Source: Paramesorhizobium salinisoli (lineage in GTDB: Bacteria > Pseudomonadota > Alphaproteobacteria > Rhizobiales > Rhizobiaceae). Taken from it: a DNA stretch of 64,000 nucleotides. The stretch spans positions 124,001 to 188,000 of the forward strand of contig NZ_QOZG01000001.1 of assembly GCF_003335045.1 (NCBI RefSeq). The letters run 5' to 3'. Numbering within the stretch: position 1 is the first letter of the stretch; every line of letters starts with the position of its first letter. Below, one piece after another: positions 8,154 to 16,861 of this stretch. The notes beneath the pieces are model-generated. The model saw only the letters and a list, made by a program, of their open reading frames with translations, searched no databases and was not told the DNA's origin. The position numbers and the translations under genes were made by a program.

Positions 8154-9077
8154 ATGAGCGGATTTGCATCAATCGGCGAATGCATGATCGAACTTTCAGG
8201 CGCCACGGGCGACAATTGGCGCATGGGCTTTGCCGGCGATACATTCAACACGATCTGGTATGTCCGCGCTCTGGCTGCTCCGGATTATCCCGTGGACTAT
8301 GTGAGTGCCTTCGGCGACGATCCGTTCTCGGTCAAACAGCGCGATTTCTTCGCCGCAAACGGCATTGGAATTGCAGCGAGCCCTATCATATCGGGCGCCT
8401 GTCCCGGCCTTTATGCCATATCGCTCGATGGCGCCGAACGCTCCTTCACCTACTGGCGCAATGACGCCGCCGCACGGAAGCTGGCCGGCGACCGCGAGGC
8501 GCTGGCCGCAAGCCTGAAAGGCCGCGACATCGTCTATTTCTCCGGCATCACTCTTGCGATTTTGACGCCGGTTGACCGCCAACTCCTGCTCGAAGCGGTA
8601 AAAAACGCACGTGAAAACGGCAGCAAGATCGCATTCGATCCGAATTATCGCCCAAGGCTTTGGGACAATGTCGAAACCGCACGCTCTGCGATCAGCCAGG
8701 CCATGCGCCTTGCCGACATCGCCCTCCCCACCTTCCCGGATGAAAAGGATCTGTTCGGCGACGCCACGCCAGCGGCCACCGCTGCCCGTCTATCGGCATT
8801 GGGCGTGAAGGAAATCATCGTCAAGGACGGCACTGCTCCCGCTCTTGTTTCAGTGCAAGGCCGCGAAGACTGGATAGAAGCCGTGCCAGCCAACGCCGTC
8901 GATACGACGGGCGCTGGCGACAGCTTCAATGGCGCCTATCTCGCTGCTCGCATCAATGGCCTCGCCCCCGCCGATGCGGCAAGACGCGCCCATTGCGTTG
9001 CGGCCCGCGTCGTCGAATTCCACGGCGCGCTTGCTCCCATGGAGGAAGCACGCGCGGCGTTTGAAAAAACCATGTGA
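8154..9077 (+). CDS. kdgK: 2-dehydro-3-deoxygluconokinase (PfkB family)
   Basis: A 307-residue ribokinase-fold sugar kinase. It has an N-terminal IGECMIELS strand, the substrate-lid region WRMGFAGDTFNT, and the PfkB signature with catalytic Asp near the C-terminus (DTTGAGDSFNGAYLA). The overall pattern and WRNDAAAR segment match 2-keto-3-deoxygluconate kinase, which makes KDPG for the Entner-Doudoroff pathway. It is convergent with the aldose-epimerase gene, 13 bases apart. Another PfkB substrate cannot be excluded. Confidence 0.85.
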   Translation: MSGFASIGECMIELSGATGDNWRMGFAGDTFNTIWYVRALAAPDYPVDYVSAFGDDPFSVKQRDFFAANGIGIAASPIISGACPGLYAISLDGAERSFTYWRNDAAARKLAGDREALAASLKGRDIVYFSGITLAILTPVDRQLLLEAVKNARENGSKIAFDPNYRPRLWDNVETARSAISQAMRLADIALPTFPDEKDLFGDATPAATAARLSALGVKEIIVKDGTAPALVSVQGREDWIEAVPANAVDTTGAGDSFNGAYLAARINGLAPADAARRAHCVAARVVEFHGALAPMEEARAAFEKTM

Positions 9078-9090
9078 GGCGTGAGCGGCT

Positions 9091-10107
9091 TTATTCCTTG
9101 CTGAAGCTGTAATGCGTCGTCTGCGAATAAACTTCACCCGGACGTAAGATCGCCTGCGGAAAATATGGAAAACTCGGTGAATCCGGCCAAATCTGCGGCT
9201 CGAAGCACAGACCGGCATAATTCTCGTAAGGCTTGCCGGTCAGTCCGACCGCCGGACGTGCCAGCGTATTGCCCGCATAGAACTGCACGCCGGGTTCGGT
9301 AGTCAGCACATCGAGACGGACGCCGGATTTCGCGCCCTTGGCCGCAGCACACCATTTGAGCGGCCTGCGCGCGGCGGCGAGGCAGAAATTATTGTCGTAG
9401 ACGACCTGCTCGCCGTCCTTCTCCCGCCGCACCGGGCGGAATTCGCGAAAATCATGGCTTGTGCCTCCGACCGGCAGAACCCGGCCATCCGGCATCAGCG
9501 CCTCATCCGACGGAAGATAAGCCTCGGCCCCGATCATCACCTGGTGATCGAGAATGTCCGTTTCGCCGCCATCGTCGAGATTGAAATAGCTGTGATGGAT
9601 CAGGTTGCAGATCGTCGGCTTGTCGGTCACCGCCTCAAGCCGCACGACCAGCGTTCCTCCCGGGCTCAGCATATAGGTGCAACTGACATTGAGATTGCCG
9701 GGAAAGCCCATTTCGCCGTCGGCGGCCAGAATGGCGAGCGTGACGTAATCCGGCCCCTGGCCGGTCACCCGCCAGACGCGCTTGCCCAGCCCCTTGCGCC
9801 CGCCATGCAGATTGTGCTGGCCGAGAAAATTGCGGTCCACCGTGTAGGTGGTGCCATCGATGGTGAAGGTGCCGTTGCGGATGCGGTTGGCCGATCGCCC
9901 GGCGATCGCGCCCATATGCGGCGAATGCGCGGGATAATCCGCGAAATTTTCAAATCCCAGCACCAGTGGAGAGACATGCCCCTCCAGCCGCAGATCCTGA
10001 ATGGCAGCTCCCCATGTGAGGACTTTTGCAGTCAGCCCCCCGCCGGACAGCGTTATACGATGAACCGCTTCGCCATCCGGCGTCGTACCAAAAATCTCTG
10101 ATATCAC
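9091..10107 (-). CDS. Aldose 1-epimerase family protein
   Basis: The GalM-type beta-sandwich is recognisable from LTWGAAIQDLRL, AGRSANRI, NLHGGRKGLGKRVW (catalytic His region), HSYFNLD (second His) and CFEPQIWPDSPS. It interconverts alpha and beta anomers of an aldose. The GTG at 10107 was chosen because homologues start with a residue run like SEIFGTTPDGE and it clears the upstream gabD stop by 4 bases. An ATG at 10140 is also possible but overlaps gabD. It is likely cotranscribed with gabD. Confidence 0.85.
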   Translation of the reverse strand: MISEIFGTTPDGEAVHRITLSGGGLTAKVLTWGAAIQDLRLEGHVSPLVLGFENFADYPAHSPHMGAIAGRSANRIRNGTFTIDGTTYTVDRNFLGQHNLHGGRKGLGKRVWRVTGQGPDYVTLAILAADGEMGFPGNLNVSCTYMLSPGGTLVVRLEAVTDKPTICNLIHHSYFNLDDGGETDILDHQVMIGAEAYLPSDEALMPDGRVLPVGGTSHDFREFRPVRREKDGEQVVYDNNFCLAAARRPLKWCAAAKGAKSGVRLDVLTTEPGVQFYAGNTLARPAVGLTGKPYENYAGLCFEPQIWPDSPSFPYFPQAILRPGEVYSQTTHYSFSKE

Positions 10108-10111
10108 GGTG

Positions 10112-11569
10112 TTAAAGCCCCAGTCCGCCGATGCAGACATATTTCGTGTCGAGATAATCCTCGATGCCCTGATGCCCGCCCTCCTTGCCGAGGCCGGATT
10201 CCTTCAAGCCGCCGAAAGGTGCTTCAACAGCGGTGATCATACCCTCATTGACACCAATCAGGCCGTATTTCAGCCCTTCCATCACCCGGAAGGCGCGGCC
10301 GAGATCCTGCGTGTAGAAATAGCAGGCAAGGCCATACTCGGTGTTGTTGGCGAGTTCGATGGCTTCCTGCTCGTTCCTAAACTTGTAGACCGGCGCGACG
10401 GGGCCGAAGATTTCCTCCTTGGTGAAACGCATGCGCGGCTTGGCGTCGGCGATGACGGTCGGCTCGAAATAGGTGCCGCCGAGCGCGTGGCGCTTGCCGC
10501 CGGTCAGGATCTTGCCGCCCTTCTTTTCGGCGTCGGCGATCAGTTCCTCAACCTTCTGCACCGCTTTCTCGTCGATCAGCGGCCCCTGCTGGGTGTCCGC
10601 TTCGAGCCCGTTGCCAACCTTCAGCTTTTCAGCTGCCGCCGCCAGCTTCTCGACGAATTTGCCATAGACCTTCGACTGCACAAAGAAGCGATTGGTGCAG
10701 ACGCAGGTCTGCCCGGAATTGCGGAATTTCGCGGCGATCGCCCCCTGGACCGCGCGATCGACATCGGCGTCGTCGAAGACGATGAACGGCGCGTTGCCAC
10801 CGAGCTCCATCGAGACCTTCTTGACCGTGTTGGCGGCCTGCTTGATCAGGATCTTGCCGACCTCTGTCGAGCCGGTGAAGGTGATCTTGCGCACCAGCGG
10901 ATTGCGCGTCATCTCTCCGCCGATCTCGGACGCCGAACCCGTCAGGATATTGACGACGCCCTTCGGTATGCCAGCCTCCTCGCATAGAACGCCCCATGCG
11001 AGACCCGAATAAGGCGTCTGCGTCGCCGGCTTGACGACCGCCGTGCAGCCGGAGGCCAGCGCCGGCCCGATCTTGCGGGCGAGCATCGAGGATGGGAAAT
11101 TCCACGGCGTGATCGCCGCGATCACCCCGACCGGCTCCTTCGTCACCATGATGCGGCGGTCGCGCCAAGGCGACGGCACCACATCGCCGTAGATCCGGCG
11201 CGCTTCCTCGGCATACCAGAGGATATAGGCGGCGGATGAGCCGATTTCGCCCTTGGCCTCCGTAAGCGACTTGCCCTGTTCGAGCGTCAGCAGTTCGGCC
11301 AGTGCATCCTGGTTCTCAATGATCAGGTCGTGCAGCTTGCGCATCAGCTTGGCCCGCTCGGCGGCGGTGGTCTTTTTCCAGCTTTCGAATGCTTCCGCCG
11401 CTGCCTCGATGGCGCGCACCGTCTCCGCCTTGCCGGCGTTCGGTACGGTTCCGATCTTCAGGCCCGTCGCCGGGTTGATGACATCGATCGTCTGGCCGGA
11501 ATCGGCTTCCACCCATTCACCAGCGATCAGATTGGCCTGTTTCATGAAATAGCTGGTCTTCTGAAGCAT
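10112..11569 (-). CDS. gabD: NAD(P)-dependent succinate-semialdehyde dehydrogenase
   Basis: The protein has 485 residues, the full aldehyde dehydrogenase length. The catalytic Cys289 is in SGQTCVCTN and the general base Glu255 is in MELGGNAPF. The cofactor-binding run ITPWNFPSSMLARK and FTGSTEVGK are also present. The FIVFDDADVDRAV and GQTCVCTN segments match the GabD subfamily, which oxidises succinate semialdehyde to succinate. With kdgK and an epimerase nearby, a role as 2,5-dioxopentanoate dehydrogenase in sugar-acid breakdown is a fair alternative. Confidence 0.88.
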   Translation of the reverse strand: MLQKTSYFMKQANLIAGEWVEADSGQTIDVINPATGLKIGTVPNAGKAETVRAIEAAAEAFESWKKTTAAERAKLMRKLHDLIIENQDALAELLTLEQGKSLTEAKGEIGSSAAYILWYAEEARRIYGDVVPSPWRDRRIMVTKEPVGVIAAITPWNFPSSMLARKIGPALASGCTAVVKPATQTPYSGLAWGVLCEEAGIPKGVVNILTGSASEIGGEMTRNPLVRKITFTGSTEVGKILIKQAANTVKKVSMELGGNAPFIVFDDADVDRAVQGAIAAKFRNSGQTCVCTNRFFVQSKVYGKFVEKLAAAAEKLKVGNGLEADTQQGPLIDEKAVQKVEELIADAEKKGGKILTGGKRHALGGTYFEPTVIADAKPRMRFTKEEIFGPVAPVYKFRNEQEAIELANNTEYGLACYFYTQDLGRAFRVMEGLKYGLIGVNEGMITAVEAPFGGLKESGLGKEGGHQGIEDYLDTKYVCIGGLGL

Positions 11570-11761
11570 TGCTGTTCTCCTTGAGGCATGTCCGGCACGT
11601 CGGCCGTTTGCATCCTCTCCAACGTCGCGAATTTCTCACGCCCGTTTCTGCCGAATGTCAAGGACGAGTATCTTGCGCGTGAAGATAGCTTGTCCACCCT
11701 CTCCGCCGCAAAACCGCTTTGGCGGCAATCACGATTTGATTAGCGTCTGTTCCAAGACAGC

Positions 11762-12718
11762 TCAGCCGAACACATGCGTGGCGATCGATATCCACAAACC
11801 AAGCGTCAGCGCGGATATACCGGTGGCGATGACCATCGAGGTGGAGGCGAGCGCCTGCCCGGTGCCGAAGCGGGTAGCGATCAGATAGGAATTGATGCCG
11901 GAGGGAAGTGCGGCGGCCGTGACGGCGACCTTCGCCGTCAGGGGCGGAAGCTGCAAGGCCCAGGCGACAGCCAGGACGACCGCCGGCATCAGCATCAGCT
12001 TGATCGTCGCAGTGAGGAACGCCGCCCGCACGTTCCCTGATATGCCGAATTTCTTCAATCCCATGCCCATCGCGAACAGCGCCACGGGGCCGGCGACCCC
12101 GGCCAGCGTATCGATCAGGGTCGAAGCGAATTGAGGCATCTCAAGGCCGGAAAACCGCCACGCCCATCCGGACAGGATGCCGATGACAAGCGGATTGCGC
12201 AGAAGGCTCCTGAAGAACGATTTTATCGTCGCAGTCAGATGGGTCTCGCCGTGCCCTATTCCGTCGCGTCGTGTGGCCCATTCGTTGAGGGCGATGGACG
12301 TCGCCATCATCGACGGCATATGCACCGAGATGATGAGTGAAATGATCGCCACGCCTTCATGGCCGAATACGCCCAGCATCAGGGGCATGCCAAGGAACAC
12401 CAGATTGGAGAACGCGCCTGACACACCGGCGACCACGCCCGCGCGGCGGTCGCGGCCGAACACGGTGCGTATCGCCCCGTGCGACACCAGCCACGCCCCG
12501 ACCACACCCGAGAAATAGGCCACCCACAGCGCCCAGGGCGCACTGCCGTGAAAATCCGCCGAGATCATGGTGCGAAACAAAAGCAGCGGCGTCGCCACGA
12601 CGAAAACGAAGTCCGAAAGTCCGTCGCCGGTGGCTTCGCCCAGCACCCGCAGGCTGGCGGCAGCATAGCCGATGAAAATAATGCTGAAGATGATGAATAT
12701 CGTTCCGGCGAGTCCCAT
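11762..12718 (-). CDS. AEC family transporter
   Basis: A 318-residue integral membrane protein with about ten hydrophobic helices in two inverted halves, typical of the auxin efflux carrier (AEC) family. The N-half ends with SNLVFLGMPLMLGVFG and the C-half with TAAALPSGINSYLIATRFG, both family hallmarks. Bacterial members move small organic acids such as malate or malonate; the substrate is not predictable here. It is separated from gabD by 192 bases and is divergent from acpXL. Confidence 0.88.
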   Translation of the reverse strand: MGLAGTIFIIFSIIFIGYAAASLRVLGEATGDGLSDFVFVVATPLLLFRTMISADFHGSAPWALWVAYFSGVVGAWLVSHGAIRTVFGRDRRAGVVAGVSGAFSNLVFLGMPLMLGVFGHEGVAIISLIISVHMPSMMATSIALNEWATRRDGIGHGETHLTATIKSFFRSLLRNPLVIGILSGWAWRFSGLEMPQFASTLIDTLAGVAGPVALFAMGMGLKKFGISGNVRAAFLTATIKLMLMPAVVLAVAWALQLPPLTAKVAVTAAALPSGINSYLIATRFGTGQALASTSMVIATGISALTLGLWISIATHVFG

Positions 12719-12954
12719 CTATCCCGGATATGGCTTGATATCTCCGGATGCAACCGGGAAAACGAGGGATACCCTTTAGCAAACACTTTACTGAACGCGC
12801 TTACGTTGTCGCGCGCGGGACGTCAGCGAGGCCAAAGACCGCCGCTGGCGGAGCGTCGGGCTTTACATCTTTCCCTAATGCGTGAAAAACGCTAGACACG
12901 CGCGAATTGATCAGAAAACGCCGCACAAGGCGGCGCAGGAAAAGGAACTACAAA

Positions 12955-13236
12955 TTGTCATCCACGTTCGACAAAGTCGCCGACATCATCTCCGAAACCA
13001 GCGAGATCGACCGCAGCACGATCACGCCCGAAAGCCACACGATTGACGATCTCGGCATCGACAGCCTCGATTTCCTGGATATCGTCTTCGCCATCGACAA
13101 GGCATTCGGCATCAAGATTCCGCTCGAAAAATGGACCCAGGAAGTCAATGATGGCAAGGTTCCGACGGAAGAATATTTCGTCCTGAAAAATCTCTGCGCC
13201 AAGATCGACGAATTGGTGGCCGCGAAGAAGGCTTGA
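12955..13236 (+). CDS. acpXL: Acyl carrier protein AcpXL for very-long-chain lipid A fatty acids
   Basis: This 93-residue ACP carries the 27- to 30-carbon hydroxylated acyl chain destined for lipid A. The phosphopantetheine attachment Ser37 lies in GIDSLDFLD. The end ([32 protein letters not shown]) is diagnostic for AcpXL. The frame continues upstream to 12907, but homology starts at SSTFDKVAD, so the start is TTG at 12955 with AGGAAAAGGAAC just upstream. It heads the operon with fabF2XL, fabF1XL, adh2XL and lpxXL. Confidence 0.95.
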   Translation: MSSTFDKVADIISETSEIDRSTITPESHTIDDLGIDSLDFLDIVFAIDKAFGIKIPLEKWTQEVNDGKVPTEEYFVLKNLCAKIDELVAAKKA

Positions 13237-13241
13237 TCGAA

Positions 13242-13284
13242 GCATGATTCCAAAAAGTTGAAAACTTTTCGGACAAGATCATGC
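13242..13284. repeat. Palindrome GCATGAT...ATCATGC
   Basis: An imperfect inverted repeat with outer arms GCATGAT and ATCATGC and an inner AAAAGTT / AAAACTTTT core. Elements of this type are common between genes in rhizobia. It fills most of the 91-base gap after acpXL, the place where fabZXL is normally found. Confidence 0.7.
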
Positions 13285-13327
13285 GGCTAGAAAGCGGCAC
13301 CGGGCGGCGGAACAGACGGCGGAAAAC

Positions 13328-14506
13328 ATGCAGAACAACAAAGTCCTCATAACCGGCATCGGTATCGTGTCCTCGCTCGGCGAAGGGCTCGATGCCCATT
13401 GGAACGCGCTTGCGGGGAAACCCGAACCGAAGCTCGAAACCGAGAAATTTGCGCCTTATACCGTCCATCCGCTGGGCCAGGTGGACTGGAACCTGCAGAT
13501 CCCGAAGCGCAGCGACCAGCGCCAGATGGAGACATGGCAGCGGCTGGGAACATACGCGGCCGGTCTCGCGCTCCAGGATGCCGGCATCAAGGAAGACGAG
13601 GCCCTGTGCTCGACCATGGACATGGTGGTCGCCGCCGGCGGCGGCGAGCGCGATCTCGCGGTCGACACGCTGATCCTCGCCGAGGGCCGCACCAGCAATG
13701 ATCGCGGCGTCATGCTGAACCAGAAGCTCTCCACCGAGCTTCGCCCGACGCTGTTCCTGGCGCAATTGTCCAATCTGCTGGCTGGCAACATCTCCATCGT
13801 CCACAAGGTGACCGGCTCGTCGCGCACCTTCATGGGCGAGGAAAGCTCCGGCATTTCCGCTATCGAAACGGCTGCCGCGCGCATCCGCTCCGGCCAGAGC
13901 ACCCATGCGCTGGTCGGCGGGTCGTACAACACCGAGCATTTCGACATGCTGCTCGGCCACGAGCTTGGCGGCTATCTCAAATCAGACGGCTGGGCGCCGC
14001 TCTGGCAGCGTGAAGGCAGTGCCGGCGGCGGGCTCGTTACCGGTTCTGGCGGCGTATTCCTCGTGCTTGAAAGCGCCGAACATGTCGCAAAGCGCGGCGC
14101 GCGCGCCTATGCCGAGATCGAATCGATAACCAGCGGGCAGATCCGTCGCGGCCGCGACGATTTGAAGAAGACCGTGCAGGACATGCTGAAAAAGGCAGCA
14201 GGCGGCGATGAAGCCCCCTTCATCGTCTCCGGCGCATCCGGCGCCCACGCGCCGACATCGGCGGAAAAGGCGGCTCTCGACGCACTTTCCGGCGCCGCGC
14301 GCGGCATATCAGGCATTACCGGTCATCTGCGCGAGGCGCAGTTCCCGCTTGCGGTCGCCATTGCGGCAATCGCCGTTTCGAAAGGCGAGGCTTTCGCCCC
14401 CCTCGAAGACGGCGAAAAGCCGCTGGACAAGCCGGTTTCCGCAGCCATCGCCACCACGATCGGGGTCACGCGCGCCGAAGGCGTTGCCCGCCTCGTAAAG
14501 GTTTGA
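13328..14506 (+). CDS. fabF2XL: Degenerate beta-ketoacyl-ACP synthase FabF2XL (chain-length-factor-like)
   Basis: A 392-residue thiolase-fold protein beginning LITGIGIVSSLGEG. The two His of the ketosynthase triad seem to be kept (GAHAPTS and GHLREAQ). At the nucleophile position, where active enzymes have ACSSS, this protein has GEESSG around residues 170-175; best alignment places Glu172 at the Cys site. It is therefore probably a non-condensing partner of FabF1XL, comparable to the chain-length factor of polyketide synthases, which has Gln there. This is inferred from the motif and the pairing of adjacent genes. Confidence 0.88.
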   Translation: MQNNKVLITGIGIVSSLGEGLDAHWNALAGKPEPKLETEKFAPYTVHPLGQVDWNLQIPKRSDQRQMETWQRLGTYAAGLALQDAGIKEDEALCSTMDMVVAAGGGERDLAVDTLILAEGRTSNDRGVMLNQKLSTELRPTLFLAQLSNLLAGNISIVHKVTGSSRTFMGEESSGISAIETAAARIRSGQSTHALVGGSYNTEHFDMLLGHELGGYLKSDGWAPLWQREGSAGGGLVTGSGGVFLVLESAEHVAKRGARAYAEIESITSGQIRRGRDDLKKTVQDMLKKAAGGDEAPFIVSGASGAHAPTSAEKAALDALSGAARGISGITGHLREAQFPLAVAIAAIAVSKGEAFAPLEDGEKPLDKPVSAAIATTIGVTRAEGVARLVKV

Positions 14507-14517
14507 GGAGCAATCTG

Positions 14518-15795
14518 ATGACGAAATACACAGATCATCTCGGCCGTCCGATCGTCGCTGTCACCGGCATCGGCATCGTCTCCTCGCTCGGCCAGGGCAA
14601 GGAAGACAATTGGACTGCCCTGACCGCCGGGCGCTCCGGCATCCACGACATCACCCGGTTTCCCACGGAAAACCTCAACACCCGCATCGCCGGCACGGTG
14701 GATTTTCTGGCGGAAAGCACCGCTGGCGCAACGCCCTTGTCGGAGAAGCTCGCAGCCCTCGCCGCCGAAGAGGCGATTGCGCAGTCAAACCTTCCCATGG
14801 AGGATTTCGGCGGTTCCCTCTTTATCGCAGCCCCTCCGGTCGAACTCGACTGGAAAGGCCGCTTCGCGCTCGACCGGACCACGATCGATGACGGCGAGAC
14901 AAGTTACGAGTTGATGCTCGCTTCCTGTCGTCGCAAGCCGCTCCCGGATTTCTTCAATACGACCCAGTTCGGCTATATTGCCGAGCGGATTGCTGACAAA
15001 TTCGGCACCCGTGGGCTGCCGATCACACTTTCGACCGCCTGCGCATCCGGCGCAACCGCCATTCAGCTCGGCGTCGAAGCCATCCGTCGCGGCGAAAGCG
15101 ACCGTGTGCTCTCGATCGGCACCGACGGTTCGGTTTCCGCCGAATCGCTGATCCGCTTCTCGCTCCTGTCAGCGCTTTCGACGCAGAATGACCCGGCGTA
15201 CAAAGCAGCCAAGCCCTTCTCCAAGGACCGCGACGGCTTCGTCATGGCCGAAGGCGCAGGCGCACTGGTGATGGAATCGCTGGAAAGCGCCGTTGCGCGC
15301 GGCGCGAAAATTCTCGGTTTCCTCCAGGGATGCGGCGAAAAGGCTGATGATTTCCACCGCACCCGCTCCAAGCCAGACGGCTCCCCGGCCATCGGCGCCG
15401 TACGCGCTGCTCTGGACGATGCTGGGCTTACCACAGACCAGATCGACTATATCAATGCCCACGGCACCTCGACGCCGGAAAACGACAAGATGGAATATCT
15501 GGCGCTTTCCACGGTGTTTGCCGACCGCATAGGTGCGATCCCGACATCCTCGAACAAATCGATGATCGGTCACACGCTGACAGCAGCGGGCGCGATCGAA
15601 GCGGCATTCTCGCTGCTCACAATCCAGACCGGCACGCTACCGCCGACCATCAATTACGACAATCCGGACCCCACCATCCTGCTTGACGTGGTGCCCAACG
15701 TGAAGCGCGAGCAACAGGTTTCGACCGTGCTCTCCAGCTCCTTTGGCTTCGGCGGACAAAATACCTGCCTTGTCATGGGCGCAGAACCGAACTAA
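14518..15795 (+). CDS. fabF1XL: Beta-ketoacyl-ACP synthase FabF1XL
   Basis: This 425-residue KAS II-type enzyme has the complete catalytic set: Cys175 in LSTACASGAT, His315 in INAHGTSTP, Lys347 and His352 in NKSMIGHTLTAAG. It is expected to extend the AcpXL-bound acyl chain by two-carbon units to the very-long-chain length. The ATG at 14518 follows GAGGAG by 7 bases and lies 11 bases after fabF2XL, so the two are probably made together as a heterodimer. Confidence 0.93.
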   Translation: MTKYTDHLGRPIVAVTGIGIVSSLGQGKEDNWTALTAGRSGIHDITRFPTENLNTRIAGTVDFLAESTAGATPLSEKLAALAAEEAIAQSNLPMEDFGGSLFIAAPPVELDWKGRFALDRTTIDDGETSYELMLASCRRKPLPDFFNTTQFGYIAERIADKFGTRGLPITLSTACASGATAIQLGVEAIRRGESDRVLSIGTDGSVSAESLIRFSLLSALSTQNDPAYKAAKPFSKDRDGFVMAEGAGALVMESLESAVARGAKILGFLQGCGEKADDFHRTRSKPDGSPAIGAVRAALDDAGLTTDQIDYINAHGTSTPENDKMEYLALSTVFADRIGAIPTSSNKSMIGHTLTAAGAIEAAFSLLTIQTGTLPPTINYDNPDPTILLDVVPNVKREQQVSTVLSSSFGFGGQNTCLVMGAEPN

Positions 15796-15827
15796 GCGGT
15801 ATCCTGGAATAGGGATACCGAAAACTT

Positions 15828-16856
15828 ATGCGTGCACTACAGCTTATCGAAGACCGCCGCCTCGAACTGACCGACATTGCTCCGCCGCCGCCACCCCGCC
15901 CCGGCGAAGTGACCGTGCGCATCAAGGCCGTCGCTCTCAACCATATCGATGTCTGGGGCTGGCGCGGCATGGCCTTCGCCAAGCGCAAGATGCCGCTGGT
16001 CATCGGCGCGGAAGCCTCCGGCGAGGTTGAGGCGCTTGGACCCGGCGTGGCGAGCGTCCTGCCCGGCCAGTTGGTTTCGATCTATGGCGCGCAGACCTGC
16101 GGCCTCTGCCGTCCGTGCCGCGAAGGCCGCGACAATCTCTGCGAGCACGTCTCGGGCGTCCATGGCTTCCATCTCGACGGCTTTGCCCAGGAGAAGATCA
16201 ATCTTCCCGCCCGTCTTCTCGTTCCCGCCCCTCCCGGCGTCGATGACATCGGCGCGGCAGTTGCCCCCGTTACCTTCGGCACCGTCGAGCACATGCTGTT
16301 CGACAATGCGAAGCTCGAGCCCGGCGAAACCATTCTCGTGCAGGCCGGAGGTTCCGGCATCGGCAGCGCGGCTATCCAGCTCGCGAAGAAGATGGGCTGC
16401 ACAATCATCACCACCGTCGGCTCGGACGACAAGATCGAGAAGGCCAAGGCGCTCGGCGCCGATCACGTCATCAACTACCGCGAGGACCGCTTCGAGGGAG
16501 TCGTGCGCAAGCTGACGAAGAAGAAGGGCGTCGATGTCGTCTTCGAGCATGTTGGCGCCGATACCTGGGCGGGTTCGATGCTCAGCCTGAAGCGCGGCGG
16601 AAGGCTCGTTACCTGCGGCTCGACCTCCGGCGTTTCGACGAACATGAACCTGATGATGCTCTTCCAGCAGCAGCTGAAGCTGATCGGCTCCTTCGGCTGC
16701 CGCATGGAGAACATGGCCGACGCCATGCAGAAGATGGCGCGCGGGCTGGTCCACCCGGTGATCGATACCGTTGTCGGTTTCGAGGAAATCGATACGGCGT
16801 TGAAACGCATGGAAGGCCGCGACGTTTTCGGCAAAATCATCCTGCGCGTTAGCTGA
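15828..16856 (+). CDS. adh2XL: Zinc-type alcohol dehydrogenase/quinone reductase-like protein Adh2XL
   Basis: A 342-residue MDR-superfamily protein. It has a GroES-like N-terminal domain with structural-zinc cysteines (CGLCRPCREGRDNLC) and a Rossmann domain with QAGGSGIGSAAIQLAKKMG. Its place between fabF1XL and lpxXL is conserved in the very-long-chain fatty acid operon of rhizobia. It may serve as the enoyl reductase of the elongation cycle or make another adjustment to the chain; the exact step is not shown by sequence. Confidence 0.9.
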   Translation: MRALQLIEDRRLELTDIAPPPPPRPGEVTVRIKAVALNHIDVWGWRGMAFAKRKMPLVIGAEASGEVEALGPGVASVLPGQLVSIYGAQTCGLCRPCREGRDNLCEHVSGVHGFHLDGFAQEKINLPARLLVPAPPGVDDIGAAVAPVTFGTVEHMLFDNAKLEPGETILVQAGGSGIGSAAIQLAKKMGCTIITTVGSDDKIEKAKALGADHVINYREDRFEGVVRKLTKKKGVDVVFEHVGADTWAGSMLSLKRGGRLVTCGSTSGVSTNMNLMMLFQQQLKLIGSFGCRMENMADAMQKMARGLVHPVIDTVVGFEEIDTALKRMEGRDVFGKIILRVS

Positions 16857-16861
16857 TATTG

